From Roseovarius sp. (GTDB lineage: Bacteria; Pseudomonadota; Alphaproteobacteria; Rhodobacterales; Rhodobacteraceae), in NCBI GenBank assembly GCA_014359765.1, contig JACIYT010000003.1, positions 62,001 through 126,000 on the forward strand: a DNA stretch of 64,000 nucleotides. The letters run 5' to 3'. The notes under the pieces were generated by a model. That model worked only from the letters and a program-made list of their open reading frames with translations. It searched no databases and was not told the DNA's origin. Below, piece after piece: positions 45,690 to 54,828 of this stretch. The stretch's first letter is position 1. Every line of letters begins with the position of its first letter. A program made the position numbers and the translations under genes.

Positions 45690-46202
45690 TCAACCGCCGA
45701 GCACCATTGTCCACCAGATCTTGCCGCCCGGATCCTGATGCCAGGCAAAGCCCATCTGCCGCGCATCGGGCGACAGGATCACGCCGCGGGTGATATCCTC
45801 TTCCATCCAGGCGGCGAGGGTTTCGAGCTCGGTCTCGTAGGTTTCCGAGATCGTCTCGCCGACAAGCTGCCCGGTATAGCCGACGCGCCGCACCCGATCC
45901 ACCGGCGAGGAACCGTCCGAGCCGAAATGCCATGGCCGGTTCTGCACCGACATGTCGCGGGCATGGGTCGCGGCGGCAGCGGTCAGCCGATCGTCGAGGG
46001 TGAGCGGCGCAACTCCGGCAGCCTCGCGCAGGGTGTTGACCGAATCGAGCATCCGGAACTGGATTTCGCGGGTCTCGCCGGGCTTGATCCGGTAGAGCCG
46101 CGGCAGCGGCCTGCCCTCTGCGTCCACCATCGGCGGCGGCGGAGCGGCGCAGGCGGCCAGAGCCAGAAGAGCCGACAGGCAAAGAGCAATAAGACGCGTC
46201 AT
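45690..46202 (-). CDS. CAP-domain (SCP/PR1-like) lipoprotein
   Basis: The 170 residues carry a signal peptide with lipobox ALAAC (near residue 18) and a CAP domain (about 45-165): LDSVNTLREAAGVAPLTLDDRLTAAAATHARDMS, HFGSDGSSPVDRVRRVGYTG, GETI, then WHQDPGGKIWWTMVLGG. Bacterial CAP proteins are exported and of unknown activity. It is encoded between two L,D-transpeptidase genes. Confidence 0.85.
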   Translation of the reverse strand: MTRLIALCLSALLALAACAAPPPPMVDAEGRPLPRLYRIKPGETREIQFRMLDSVNTLREAAGVAPLTLDDRLTAAAATHARDMSVQNRPWHFGSDGSSPVDRVRRVGYTGQLVGETISETYETELETLAAWMEEDITRGVILSPDARQMGFAWHQDPGGKIWWTMVLGG

Positions 46203-46367
46203 GTGACCAGCCACCCGTTCCATTGATCCTGCCGCTTTAGCGTGCGCGGCGGCATTGATCAAACCGGCATGTTCGGAATCTCGCCGACTCACGGCGGATT
46301 GATTTGCGAGTGCGACCTGCAAACCATATATCCCTGTGGATATGGCACGCATGAGTGGAGTCGAAAC

Positions 46368-46970
46368 ATGCCCCCCATCCATCGGGACAAGTGGAATCGC
46401 CGCGCCTTTCTCGCCGGGAGCGCGGCCCTGATCGGCGCGCCCGCGCTCGCGCAGGGCGTCGATGGAGATGGCACCGTCGAAATCGAGCGCGACGTGACGA
46501 AATCCGTGCGCCGTAACATATCGGCCTTTCAGACGCGCGACTGGCGGCCCTATTTTTCCAATCTCAGGAACGGCGCCATCCTGTGCGACATCGATTCGCG
46601 TGCCGTCCATTTCTGGAGCGAGGACGGCCAGACCTACAAGCTCTATCCTTCCTCCGTGCCGCTCAGCGAGGATCTGACGCGCCGCGGGCGGACCTCCGTC
46701 ATCCGCAAGGTGGAAGGGCCGAGCTGGCGCCCGACGCCCTCGATGCTGGAGCGTAATCCTGAATGGCCCGCCTATGTGCCGCCGGGGCCCGACAACCCGC
46801 TCGGCACTCACGCGCTCTATCTGAGCTGGACCTATTACCGGATCCACGGCACCCATGACACCCGCAAGATCGGGCGCCGCTCGTCGAATGGCTGCATCGG
46901 CCTCTATAACGAGCACATCGCCGAGCTTTTCGCGATGGCCCGGGTCGGCACCCAGGTGTTGCTGATTTGA
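46368..46970 (+). CDS. L,D-transpeptidase (Tat-exported, YkuD domain)
   Basis: The 200 residues begin with a twin-arginine-like signal (NRRAFLAGSAALIGAPALAQ, about 10-29). The YkuD domain follows, with YYRIHGTHDT and the catalytic RRSSNGCIGLYNEH. A conserved NPLGTHALYLS segment precedes it. GGAGTCGAAAC precedes the ATG. It is the second peptidoglycan-linked transpeptidase within 1.3 kb. Confidence 0.9.
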   Translation: MPPIHRDKWNRRAFLAGSAALIGAPALAQGVDGDGTVEIERDVTKSVRRNISAFQTRDWRPYFSNLRNGAILCDIDSRAVHFWSEDGQTYKLYPSSVPLSEDLTRRGRTSVIRKVEGPSWRPTPSMLERNPEWPAYVPPGPDNPLGTHALYLSWTYYRIHGTHDTRKIGRRSSNGCIGLYNEHIAELFAMARVGTQVLLI

Positions 46971-47112
46971 CAATATGGCCGCGGAATCCGTGGCGCGCCC
47001 TGCGTTCGGGTTTGCAGGAAGCGGGCTCCGTCGATTATCCGTCAGGAACGAGTCACATTCGGCCGCATGGTCGCGCATGGGCGCGTGGCCACGGCGCAAT
47101 ATGGAGAACACC

Positions 47113-47301
47113 ATGAAGAAACTCGCTCTTGCTGCCGCCCTGTCCGTCGCTGCCAGCACCGGCTTTGCCGGCACGCTGGCCGAGCCGGTCATCGAAGCCC
47201 CGGTCATCGTCGAGGAAACCAATGCAAGCTCGTCGGCCGCCGCCGTCTGGGTTCCGCTCCTGATCCTCGCGATCGTTGCCGCGGTCGTCATCGCGGACTG
47301 A
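47113..47301 (+). CDS. Small exported single-helix protein of unknown function
   Basis: The 62 residues have a cleavable signal peptide (MKKLALAAALSVAASTGFAG, to about 20), a short acidic/valine-rich middle (EPVIEAPVIVEET) and a hydrophobic C-terminal helix (WVPLLILAIVAAVVIA). GGAGAACACC precedes the ATG. Similar tiny proteins with the motif APxVxE are common in Roseobacters; no function is known. A strong terminator hairpin follows 18 bp after the stop. Confidence 0.68.
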   Translation: MKKLALAAALSVAASTGFAGTLAEPVIEAPVIVEETNASSSAAAVWVPLLILAIVAAVVIAD

Positions 47302-47318
47302 TCCCGTCAGGGTTCCAC

Positions 47319-47355
47319 GGGGAAAGGCAGCGCGCCGTCGCTGCCTTTTCCCTTT
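47319..47355. terminator. Terminator hairpin between the small protein and hemH
   Basis: GGGAAAGGCAGCG (47320-47332) pairs with CGCTGCC then TTTTCCC (47339-47352), one unpaired T, followed by TTTCG. It lies in the gap between two converging genes and can act on both strands. Confidence 0.7.
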
Positions 47356-47369
47356 CGTCCCCGGCGCTC

Positions 47370-48428
47370 TCAGTCGAGCCAGCCCCGCAGATTGGTCTCG
47401 ACGATCGCCGAGAGGGCCGCGATATGCGCGGGATCGTCATTGAGGCAGGGGATATAGGTGAATGCCTCGCCGCCCGCCGCCTCAAAGCTGTGGCGGATCT
47501 CCTCGTTGATCTCTTCGAGCGTCTCGATGCAATCGGCGGAAAAGGCGGGGGCGATCACCGCGATCCGCTTCTTGCCCTCCTCCCTGGCGAGGCGCGCCAC
47601 CTCCTCGACGGTATAGGGCCGGAGCCATTCCTCCGGGCCAAAGACCGACTGGAAGGTGGTGGTGATCTCGGTCTCTGCCCAGCCCAGCCGTTCGCGCAGC
47701 AGGCGCGTCGTCTTCTGGCACTGGCAATGGTAGGGGTCGCCCTGCATAAGGTAACGCTGCGGCATTCCGTGATAGGACACGACGAGGATCTCGGGCCGCG
47801 CGGGGGCCTGCGCATAGGCGCGCTCCACCGATTGCGCCAGCGCCTCGATATAGAGAGGGTGATCGAAATAGGGCTCGACCACGCGGGCCACCGGCTGCCA
47901 GGTCTCGGCCATCAGCGCGCGGAAGAACTGGTCATTGGCGGTGGCCGAGGTGGCGCCGGCGTAATGCGGGTAGAGCGGAAAGAACAGGATGCGCCGACAG
48001 CCCGCCTCGACCATGGCGCGCACCTTCGATCTGGTCGAAGGATTGCCATAGCGCATGCAGAAATCGACCATGACCTGATCGCCGTAGCGCGTGTGCAGCG
48101 ATTGCGCGAGCCCGGCGGTCTGGTCGCGGGTGATGGTCATCAGCGGGCTTTCGCCCTTTTCCTCGTTCCAGATGGATTTGTAGGCCGCGCCCGAGGTAAA
48201 GGGCCGCTTGCTCAGGATGATCAGTTGCAGGAGCGGCTGCCATTTCCAGGGCGCATAGTCGATCACCCGGCGATCGGAGAGGAACTCGTTGAGATAGCGC
48301 CGCATCGGCCAGTAGCTGTAATGGTCGGGCGTGCCGAGATTGGCGAGCAGCACGCCGGTTTTCGCGCGCGGCACAGGCGGGTGATCGGCGGGGGCGTGGC
48401 GGGCGCGCGTGCGGGCGTCGTCGGGCAT
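47370..48428 (-). CDS. hemH: HemH, ferrochelatase
   Basis: Inserts ferrous iron into protoporphyrin IX. The 352 residues show LANLGTPD, FFPLYPHYAGATSATA, VVSYHGMP (catalytic His), QSVFGPEEWLRPYT and the C-terminal NDDPAHI. ATG 48428 has GGAGGA 9 bp upstream; the longer frame to 48464 lacks a site. Confidence 0.96.
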   Translation of the reverse strand: MPDDARTRARHAPADHPPVPRAKTGVLLANLGTPDHYSYWPMRRYLNEFLSDRRVIDYAPWKWQPLLQLIILSKRPFTSGAAYKSIWNEEKGESPLMTITRDQTAGLAQSLHTRYGDQVMVDFCMRYGNPSTRSKVRAMVEAGCRRILFFPLYPHYAGATSATANDQFFRALMAETWQPVARVVEPYFDHPLYIEALAQSVERAYAQAPARPEILVVSYHGMPQRYLMQGDPYHCQCQKTTRLLRERLGWAETEITTTFQSVFGPEEWLRPYTVEEVARLAREEGKKRIAVIAPAFSADCIETLEEINEEIRHSFEAAGGEAFTYIPCLNDDPAHIAALSAIVETNLRGWLD

Positions 48429-48483
48429 CGGGGCTATCCTCCGGTCTCGGGTCAGGGGTGACATAACCGGCTATCGCCAGAGG

Positions 48484-49290
48484 TCAATCGTCGAGCCGGT
48501 TTTCGCGCGTGCCGAGCGCATCGGCCAGCCGAGCCGCGGCCGAACCGGGGCGCAGCGGCTGCGGCTGACCGGGGTCCGGGGCCCAGCCGGTGAGAAAGAT
48601 CATCTCGGCGCTGGCGCGGATGCCACCCTCGGGATGGGCAAAGCTCGTGGCGTAGATGTCACAGGCGCGCGCCAGCACCGCGCGCCGCAGCATCCTGCGC
48701 GGGCGCGCGGCCATGGCGTTGGTCTCGGCCATGGCGCGCAGGTCGCGCATCAGCGCCAGCGCATCGCCATAGCGCAGATCGAGCGGCAGCCGGTCCGCCA
48801 CCGGCAGCGCCAGCCCCGCGCGTTGCAACAGCGCGCCCAGATCGCGGATTTCCGCCATTGGCAGCACACGCGGCGAGAGCCCGCCGGTCACATCTGCCTC
48901 GGCCTGCGCCATCGATGCGCGCAATTCCTGCAAACTGCCGCCGCCAAACAGCACCGCCAGCAACAGGCCATCGGGGCGCAGCGCGCGCCGCGCCTGCACG
49001 AGCTGGCCCACGGGATCCTCGGCCCAATGCAGGCAGAGCGCGTGGATCACCAGATCATGCGCGCCCGGCGCGAGCGCGAGCACCGGATCGTCGGCCACCA
49101 CCGCCGCACCGGGAAAGCGCGCCTGCCAGAAATCCGGCCAGCCGCAGACGATTCCGGGCGCTGTAAAGGATTTGTTAACCATTGCCAGCCGATCCTCGAT
49201 CTCGGCGGCGGCCAGATCGTGCAGGAACATCGCGGGCGCGCGGGCGACGCGCGCGCGCTGACGCAAGAGGGCGGGGCGGTCGATCAGCAT
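48484..49290 (-). CDS. SAM-dependent methyltransferase-like protein (BioC/NDUFAF5-type)
   Basis: The 268 residues are a class I methyltransferase-like fold: DLVIHALCLHWAEDPVGQLVQARRALRPDGLLLAVLFG and an N-terminal DRPALLRQRARVARAP. The lengths and segments resemble the NDUFAF5 family (assembly factor of complex I) rather than BioC. SAM motif I is weak. The start is the ATG giving MLIDRPALL; a frame extension to 49332 is possible. It diverges from comF, with 36 bp between. Confidence 0.72.
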   Translation of the reverse strand: MLIDRPALLRQRARVARAPAMFLHDLAAAEIEDRLAMVNKSFTAPGIVCGWPDFWQARFPGAAVVADDPVLALAPGAHDLVIHALCLHWAEDPVGQLVQARRALRPDGLLLAVLFGGGSLQELRASMAQAEADVTGGLSPRVLPMAEIRDLGALLQRAGLALPVADRLPLDLRYGDALALMRDLRAMAETNAMAARPRRMLRRAVLARACDIYATSFAHPEGGIRASAEMIFLTGWAPDPGQPQPLRPGSAAARLADALGTRENRLDD

Positions 49291-49326
49291 GGTCCGGCTC
49301 ACGGGCAGGAGGAAGGGGACGGGGCG

Positions 49327-50052
49327 ATGCACCCGGCTTTACAAATGGCGGTCGCGCTTGTCTATCCGCCACGCTGCACGCTCTGCGGTGCGACGGTGGC
49401 CGACGCCTTTGGTCTCTGCGGGCCGTGCTGGCGCGATACGCCCTTCATCGCCGGGCTGGTCTGCGATCTCTGCGGCAGGCCGCTTCCCGGCGAGAGCGAC
49501 GGCACCGTGCATTGCGACGAGTGCCTGCGCATCGCCCGGCCCTGGGCACGCGGGCGCGCGGCGCTGCGCTACGAGGCGAATGGCCGACGGCTGGTGCTCG
49601 CGCTCAAGCATGGCGACCGGCATGACGTGGCGCGCCCCGCGGGCAAATGGCTCGCGCGGGTGGGCAAGCCGCTCCTTGCCCCCGGCACGATCCTCGCGCC
49701 GGTGCCACTGCATCCCCTGCGGCTGCTGTCGCGGCGGTTCAACCAGTCCGCGCTGCTGGCGCAGGCGCTGGCGCGCGAGACGGGTCTCATCCTGGTGCCC
49801 GATCTGCTGATTCGTACCCGCTCCACCCCGCGCCTCAAGGGGCTCGACCGGGCGGCGCGCCATGCCGCTCTCGACGGGGCGATCCGCGCCAATCCCCGCC
49901 GCATCGCCATGCTGCGGGGCGCGCGGCTGATCCTGGTCGATGACGTGATGACCTCCGGCGCGACGCTTTCGGCGGCGACCCAGGCGGCTCATGCGGGCGG
50001 CGCGGCGGAGGTGTGCATTCTCGCACTGGCGCGCGCGGGCAAGGACACCTAG
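49327..50052 (+). CDS. ComF-family phosphoribosyltransferase-like protein
   Basis: The 241 residues carry an N-terminal zinc ribbon (CTLC, CGPC, CDLC, CDEC, about 18-66) and a PRTase domain with PRPP motif LILVDDVMTSGAT (about 205) and RFNQSALLAQALA. ComF proteins support natural transformation in some bacteria and have house-keeping roles in others. GGAGGAAGG lies 12 bp before the ATG. Confidence 0.9.
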   Translation: MHPALQMAVALVYPPRCTLCGATVADAFGLCGPCWRDTPFIAGLVCDLCGRPLPGESDGTVHCDECLRIARPWARGRAALRYEANGRRLVLALKHGDRHDVARPAGKWLARVGKPLLAPGTILAPVPLHPLRLLSRRFNQSALLAQALARETGLILVPDLLIRTRSTPRLKGLDRAARHAALDGAIRANPRRIAMLRGARLILVDDVMTSGATLSAATQAAHAGGAAEVCILALARAGKDT

Positions 50053-50087
50053 GTTCGTCTTGCGGAGCCGGACCAGGAGGCACAGCC

Positions 50088-50345
50088 ATGCAACCCGTCG
50101 AAATCTATACCTCGCCGCTCTGCGGCTTCTGCCACGCGGCCAAGCGGCTGCTCAAACAGAAGGGCGTGAACTTCAGCGAAATCAATGTGCTGGCCCAGCC
50201 CGCGCGCAAATCCGAGATGATGCAGCGCGCGAATGGCCGGCATACCGTACCGCAGATCTTCATCGGCAAGACCCATGTCGGCGGCTGCGACGACCTCTAT
50301 GCGCTGGAGCGCGCGGGCAAGCTCGACGCGCTGCTGAGGGGGTGA
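50088..50345 (+). CDS. grxC: Glutaredoxin 3 (GrxC)
   Basis: The 85 residues have the dithiol motif CGFC (C12, C15) in YTSPLCGFCHAAKRLL, the cis-proline TVPQIFI and the glutathione-contact segment GGCDDLYAL. It is preceded by AGGAGG and followed by the nitrilase-family gene after 5 bp. Confidence 0.96.
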   Translation: MQPVEIYTSPLCGFCHAAKRLLKQKGVNFSEINVLAQPARKSEMMQRANGRHTVPQIFIGKTHVGGCDDLYALERAGKLDALLRG

Positions 50346-50350
50346 GGGTC

Positions 50351-51181
50351 ATGCGCGTGGCGCTTCTTCAGGTCACGTCAGGCGACGATCCCGCCGCGAA
50401 CCTTGCCATGCTGCGCGCGCGCATGGCCGAGGCAAGGGCGGCTGGCGCGGCGTTCATCCTCACCCCGGAGGTGAGCAATTGCGTCTCGTCGAGCCGCCGC
50501 CACCAGCTGGCCGTGCTCAGCCCCGAGCAGAGCGATCCGGTCCTGGCCGGGCTGCGCGAGGAGGCCGCGCGCCTTGGCGTCTGGCTGCTGATCGGTTCGC
50601 TCGCGCTCCGGACCGGCGATCCTGACGGGCGCTTTGCCAATCGCTCTTTCCTGATCGACGATGCGGGCGGGATCCGCGCCCGATACGACAAGATCCACAT
50701 GTTCGACGTGGACGTGTCTCCCGAGGAGACATATCGCGAATCCGACGGCTTTCGCCCCGGCACACGCGCGACCCTCGCCGAGACACCCTGGGGCCGGATC
50801 GGCCTCAGCATCTGCTACGACATCCGCTTTCCCCATCTCTACCGCCGCCTTGCGCAGGCCGGCGCGGATATCCTCACCGTGCCCGCCGCCTTTTCGCATG
50901 TCACCGGGGCGGCGCATTGGGAGGTGCTCTTGCGCGCGCGCGCCATCGAGACCGGTTGTTTCGTGCTCGCCCCGGCGCAGACCGGCACCCACACGGCGAG
51001 CCGTGGCAAGGCGCGGCGCACCCATGGCCACAGCCTCGTGGTGGCCCCCTGGGGCGAGGTGCTGGCCGATGGCGGCACCGCGCCGGGCATCGTCACGGTT
51101 GATCTCGACCTCTCGGAAGTGGCACAAGCACGCAAACGCGTGCCTTCGCTGCGCCACGACCGGGAGTTCGACGGCCCCTGA
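50351..51181 (+). CDS. Carbon-nitrogen hydrolase (nitrilase superfamily, Nit1-like)
   Basis: The 276 residues show the Glu-Lys-Cys triad: TPEVSNCVS, YDKIHMFDVDVS and LSICYDIRFPHLYRRLAQ, plus FVLAPAQTGTH. The pattern is that of Nit1/Nit2-like amidases acting on deaminated glutathione or related amides, consistent with grxC upstream. The stop overlaps nothing but marR starts at the next base. Confidence 0.9.
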   Translation: MRVALLQVTSGDDPAANLAMLRARMAEARAAGAAFILTPEVSNCVSSSRRHQLAVLSPEQSDPVLAGLREEAARLGVWLLIGSLALRTGDPDGRFANRSFLIDDAGGIRARYDKIHMFDVDVSPEETYRESDGFRPGTRATLAETPWGRIGLSICYDIRFPHLYRRLAQAGADILTVPAAFSHVTGAAHWEVLLRARAIETGCFVLAPAQTGTHTASRGKARRTHGHSLVVAPWGEVLADGGTAPGIVTVDLDLSEVAQARKRVPSLRHDREFDGP

Positions 51182-51625
51182 ATGGACGAGACCACCAGCA
51201 ATTCCCTCGCGGTCGCGCTCTTTGGTGAGATCCTGACCTGCGAGCAGCTGATTCGCGCGCGGCTCGGCCGGGTGCTGCCCAGGGGCATGGAAATCTCGCA
51301 TTTCTCGGTGCTCAACCACCTCGCGCGGCTTGGCGATGAACGCAGCCCGGCGCAGCTTGCCCGGGCGTTTCACGTCACGCGCGGGGCGATGACCAACACC
51401 CTGTCCAAGCTGGAACTGGCGGGATATGTCCATATCCGCCCCGACTGGGACGATGCCCGCCGCAAGATGGTCTCGATCAGCCCCTCGGGGCGACGGGCGC
51501 GCGATGTCGCGATTTCCGCGATCACGCCGATGGTGTCGGACCTGATCCGCGATCTGGGCGAGGATCGTGTCCGCGCGAGCCTGCCGGTGCTGCGCGAACT
51601 GCGCTGCCGGCTCGACGAGGGATAA
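51182..51625 (+). CDS. MarR-family transcription regulator
   Basis: The 147 residues form a winged helix: SHFSVLNHLARLGDERSPAQLARAFHVTRGAMTNTLSKLELAGYV, then wing RPDWDDARRKMVSISPSGR. It starts directly after the nitrilase stop, so probably in the same mRNA as grxC. The target is not visible. Convergent with the RND gene. Confidence 0.9.
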   Translation: MDETTSNSLAVALFGEILTCEQLIRARLGRVLPRGMEISHFSVLNHLARLGDERSPAQLARAFHVTRGAMTNTLSKLELAGYVHIRPDWDDARRKMVSISPSGRRARDVAISAITPMVSDLIRDLGEDRVRASLPVLRELRCRLDEG

Positions 51626-51664
51626 TGGCACAGGGCGCTGCCCGAGCGCCACCCGCCGCCCCGG

Positions 51665-54600
51665 TCAGGCGGCGGCCTGCTGCCCGGAGGATGATGGCGG
51701 CGGCTTGATCCCGAACATCAGCGCATAGAGCACCGGCACCGCCAGCAGCGTGAGCACCGAGGCAAAGGCGAGGCCGCCCATGATCGTCACCGCCATCGAC
51801 GCAAAGAAGGCATCGGGCAGCAGCGGCAACATGCCGAAGATCGTGGTGCCAGCCGCGAGCATCACCGGCCGCAGACGGCTGACCGATCCGCCAACCACCG
51901 CGTCGAAATCCGCATCGCCCGCCTCCCGGCGCATGTCGATCTCCTCGACCAGAACGATGGCGTTCTTCATCAGCATCCCCGACAGCGACAGGAAGCCCAG
52001 GAGCGCGGTAAAGGTAAAGGGCAGGCCGCTGCCCAGCAGCCCCAGCACCATGCCGGTCACCGACATCGGCACCACGAGCCACAGGATGAGCGGCTGGCGC
52101 ACCTTGTTGAACATCAGGATCGAGATCGTGAGCATCACGAGAAAGCCCAGCGGCAATTGCCTGCCGAGCGATGCCTGCGCATCCTGCGAGCTCTCGAATT
52201 CGCCGCCCCATTCCATGCTGTAGCCGGGCGGCAGCTCCATCGCCTCGATATCGGCGCGGACGCTGCGAAATGCCTGGTCCGCCGTCAGCCCTGCCCGCTT
52301 GCCGCCCTGCGCGGTGATCGTGCGCTCGCGGTCGCGGCGGTGGATCAGCGCCTCGGCAAGCTGCACCTCCATGTCGGTGACCATGTTCGACATCGGCACA
52401 TAGGCGCCGGCCCCCGGCGACCACACCGGCAGATCGCGGACCCGGTCGATGCCGTCGCGCTGATCCTCGGGCAGGCGCAGGTAGATCGGCACCTCGGCAT
52501 CGCCTTCGCGCAGCGCGGCGACCCGCAGCCCCGAGGTGCCGACCTGCACCGTATCGGCGACCGATTCGCGGGTGGCGCCGGTCAGGCGCATCCGGGCCTC
52601 GTCCACGACAGGAACGACCATCAGTTCGCGCTGGCGCCAGTTGGTGCGCGGATTGGTGATCGTGCCCGCCGCCTCATAGATGAGGAGCGCCTCATCGGCC
52701 AGCTGGCGCAGGATCAGCGGATCAGGCCCGGAAAAGCGCACCGCCACCGCATCCCCCGCAGGCGGACCGAACACAAGCTCCTCGGTCCGCACCAGGGCAT
52801 TGGGAAATTCCTCCGCAAGATCACGGTTCAGCCGCGCCGCCATGGCCGGGATCACCTCGGCCGTGCGGGTGCGCACGATCAGCTGACCATAGCTCGGATC
52901 GGCCTGTTCGGGGTTGTAGGTCAGCATGAAGCGGCTCGCCCCGCGCCCGACCAGCGTCGTGACCGCCACCACGTCGGGCTCGGCCATGATGATCTCCTCG
53001 AGCCGCTTCATGGCGCGGTCCGTGACATGAATGTCGGTGCCCTGCGGCAGCTGCAACTCGACATAGAAGAGCGGGGTGTTCGAGGCCGGGAAGAACGCCT
53101 GTTTCACCTGTCCGAAGGCCATGATCGAGGCGACCGTGATGCCGACGATGGTCATGATCACCAGCCAGCGCGCGCGCAGCGATCCGTGCAGGATGCCCCG
53201 GTAGATTCTGTAGATGACCCCCCTGTAGGGATCGGCGGAGGTGTCTTTGGGCGCTCTGAGCAGCAGTTTCCCGAGATAGGGCGTGATGGTGACCGCCAGA
53301 ACCCAGCTCAGCAGGAGCGAAATCGCGATCACCGCGAAGAGCGAGAACAGGAATTCGCCGGTGGCGTCGGGCGACAGGCCGATACCCGAGAATGCCATGA
53401 TGCCGATCACCGTTGCCCCGAGAAGCGGGATGCTCGTCGCGCTCTCGGCCTCGGCGGCGGCGTCCTCGGGCGATTTGCCACGGGCCATGCCGATCACCAT
53501 GCCCTCGGCGATGACGATGGCGTTATCGACCAGCATCCCCATGGCGATGATCAGCGCGCCAAGGCTGATGCGCTCCATCTCGATCCCGAAGACCGCCATG
53601 AAGAAGACCGTTCCCATGACCGTCAGGCCCAGCGTCGAGCCGACCACGAGGCCCGCGCGCCAGCCCATGGTCAGCATCAGCGCGCCGACCACGATGATGA
53701 CGGATTGCATCAGCCCGAAAAGGAAATTGGAGACGGCCTCGTCCACGACCTTGTGCTGCTCGTAGATCGGCAACAGCTCGGTTCCCTCGGGCAGAAGCGC
53801 GGCGAGTTCGGCGAGCCGCGCCTCGACCGCCTCGCCGACGGCGACGACGTTGCGATCGGTCAGGGCCGAGATGCCGATGGTGAACGCCCGCACCCCGTTC
53901 TGGCGGATGATGTTATCGGGCTGCTCGACCTCGTGGCGCCGGACGGTCGCGATATCATAGACGGTGGCCTGCCCGACCTGCCCCGCCGCGCCCAGCCGCA
54001 GCGCTTCGATCCCTTCGACCGTGGCATAGCCGGGTGGCACGGACAGCGCGATCCGCGCCGTGTCGGCGGTGATCTCGCCATTGGCAAAGACCTTGTTCTC
54101 GCTGGCGATGACCCCGATCAACTGATCCGGCGGCACGCCCAGCCCCTCGAGCCGGGCAGGGTCGATGGCGATGGTGATTTCTTCCTCGATCAGCCCCTGG
54201 ACCTCGACCTTGGCAACACCGTCCACCGTGACCAGACCCCGCCGCAGCATCGTGGCGAGGTCGCGCTGTTCGGCGGGCGTCAGGCCCTGCGTGGTGACGG
54301 CGTAGAACAGGCCATAGACATCGCCGAAATCGTCATTGATGATCGGATCGCGCGCGCCATCGGGGAGTTCTCCGCGCACATCGCCGATCCGCCGGCGCAT
54401 CTCGTCCCAGACCTGGGGGATCTCGTCGGGGCCGTAGCGCATGTCGATCTCGACGGTGATCTGCGCCATGCCCGGCATGGATTTCGATTCGACCCGGTCG
54501 AGCTGGCGCATCTGCTGGAGCGCGTTCTCGACGACATCGGCGACCTCCTCTTCGACCTCCTCGGCGGTCGCGCCGGGATAAGGGACGAAAACCAGCGCCG

Positions 54601-54760
54601 TCTTGAGGGTAAAGCTCGGATCCTCCAGGCGGCCGACATTGGCCAGCCCCCAGAGCCCCCCGAGAAGACAGAAAAGGATGCCCAGCCAGACGGCGACGGG
54701 GCGCTGGATCGCACCGTAGGCGATGCTCCGGCTGCCGGCGCCTTCAGTTCTCGATGCCAC
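51665..54760 (-). CDS. RND efflux permease (HAE/AcrB family)
   Basis: Twelve-helix, proton-driven trimeric exporter of 1031 residues. TM4 carries MLVDNAIVIAEG, in which the first of AcrB's two aspartates is kept and the second is Asn, as in many HAE1 members. TM10 has MLMKNAIVLVEEI with the conserved Lys. It follows its membrane-fusion partner, 68 bp after the latter, in the unit tetR-MFP-RND. No outer-membrane factor gene is nearby. The substrate is unknown. Confidence 0.93.
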   Translation of the reverse strand: MASRTEGAGSRSIAYGAIQRPVAVWLGILFCLLGGLWGLANVGRLEDPSFTLKTALVFVPYPGATAEEVEEEVADVVENALQQMRQLDRVESKSMPGMAQITVEIDMRYGPDEIPQVWDEMRRRIGDVRGELPDGARDPIINDDFGDVYGLFYAVTTQGLTPAEQRDLATMLRRGLVTVDGVAKVEVQGLIEEEITIAIDPARLEGLGVPPDQLIGVIASENKVFANGEITADTARIALSVPPGYATVEGIEALRLGAAGQVGQATVYDIATVRRHEVEQPDNIIRQNGVRAFTIGISALTDRNVVAVGEAVEARLAELAALLPEGTELLPIYEQHKVVDEAVSNFLFGLMQSVIIVVGALMLTMGWRAGLVVGSTLGLTVMGTVFFMAVFGIEMERISLGALIIAMGMLVDNAIVIAEGMVIGMARGKSPEDAAAEAESATSIPLLGATVIGIMAFSGIGLSPDATGEFLFSLFAVIAISLLLSWVLAVTITPYLGKLLLRAPKDTSADPYRGVIYRIYRGILHGSLRARWLVIMTIVGITVASIMAFGQVKQAFFPASNTPLFYVELQLPQGTDIHVTDRAMKRLEEIIMAEPDVVAVTTLVGRGASRFMLTYNPEQADPSYGQLIVRTRTAEVIPAMAARLNRDLAEEFPNALVRTEELVFGPPAGDAVAVRFSGPDPLILRQLADEALLIYEAAGTITNPRTNWRQRELMVVPVVDEARMRLTGATRESVADTVQVGTSGLRVAALREGDAEVPIYLRLPEDQRDGIDRVRDLPVWSPGAGAYVPMSNMVTDMEVQLAEALIHRRDRERTITAQGGKRAGLTADQAFRSVRADIEAMELPPGYSMEWGGEFESSQDAQASLGRQLPLGFLVMLTISILMFNKVRQPLILWLVVPMSVTGMVLGLLGSGLPFTFTALLGFLSLSGMLMKNAIVLVEEIDMRREAGDADFDAVVGGSVSRLRPVMLAAGTTIFGMLPLLPDAFFASMAVTIMGGLAFASVLTLLAVPVLYALMFGIKPPPSSSGQQAAA

Positions 54761-54828
54761 TTTGAAAGATCCTTCCCGTTGGTATCAGCAAGGCCGGAAC
54801 CGGCGCGTCGTCATCGGCGTCATCCCGG

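Noticed and set aside
51634-51650. GGCGCT-loop-AGCGCC hairpin after marR as a terminator
   Set aside because: Six-bp stem with no T-run on either strand; too weak to list.
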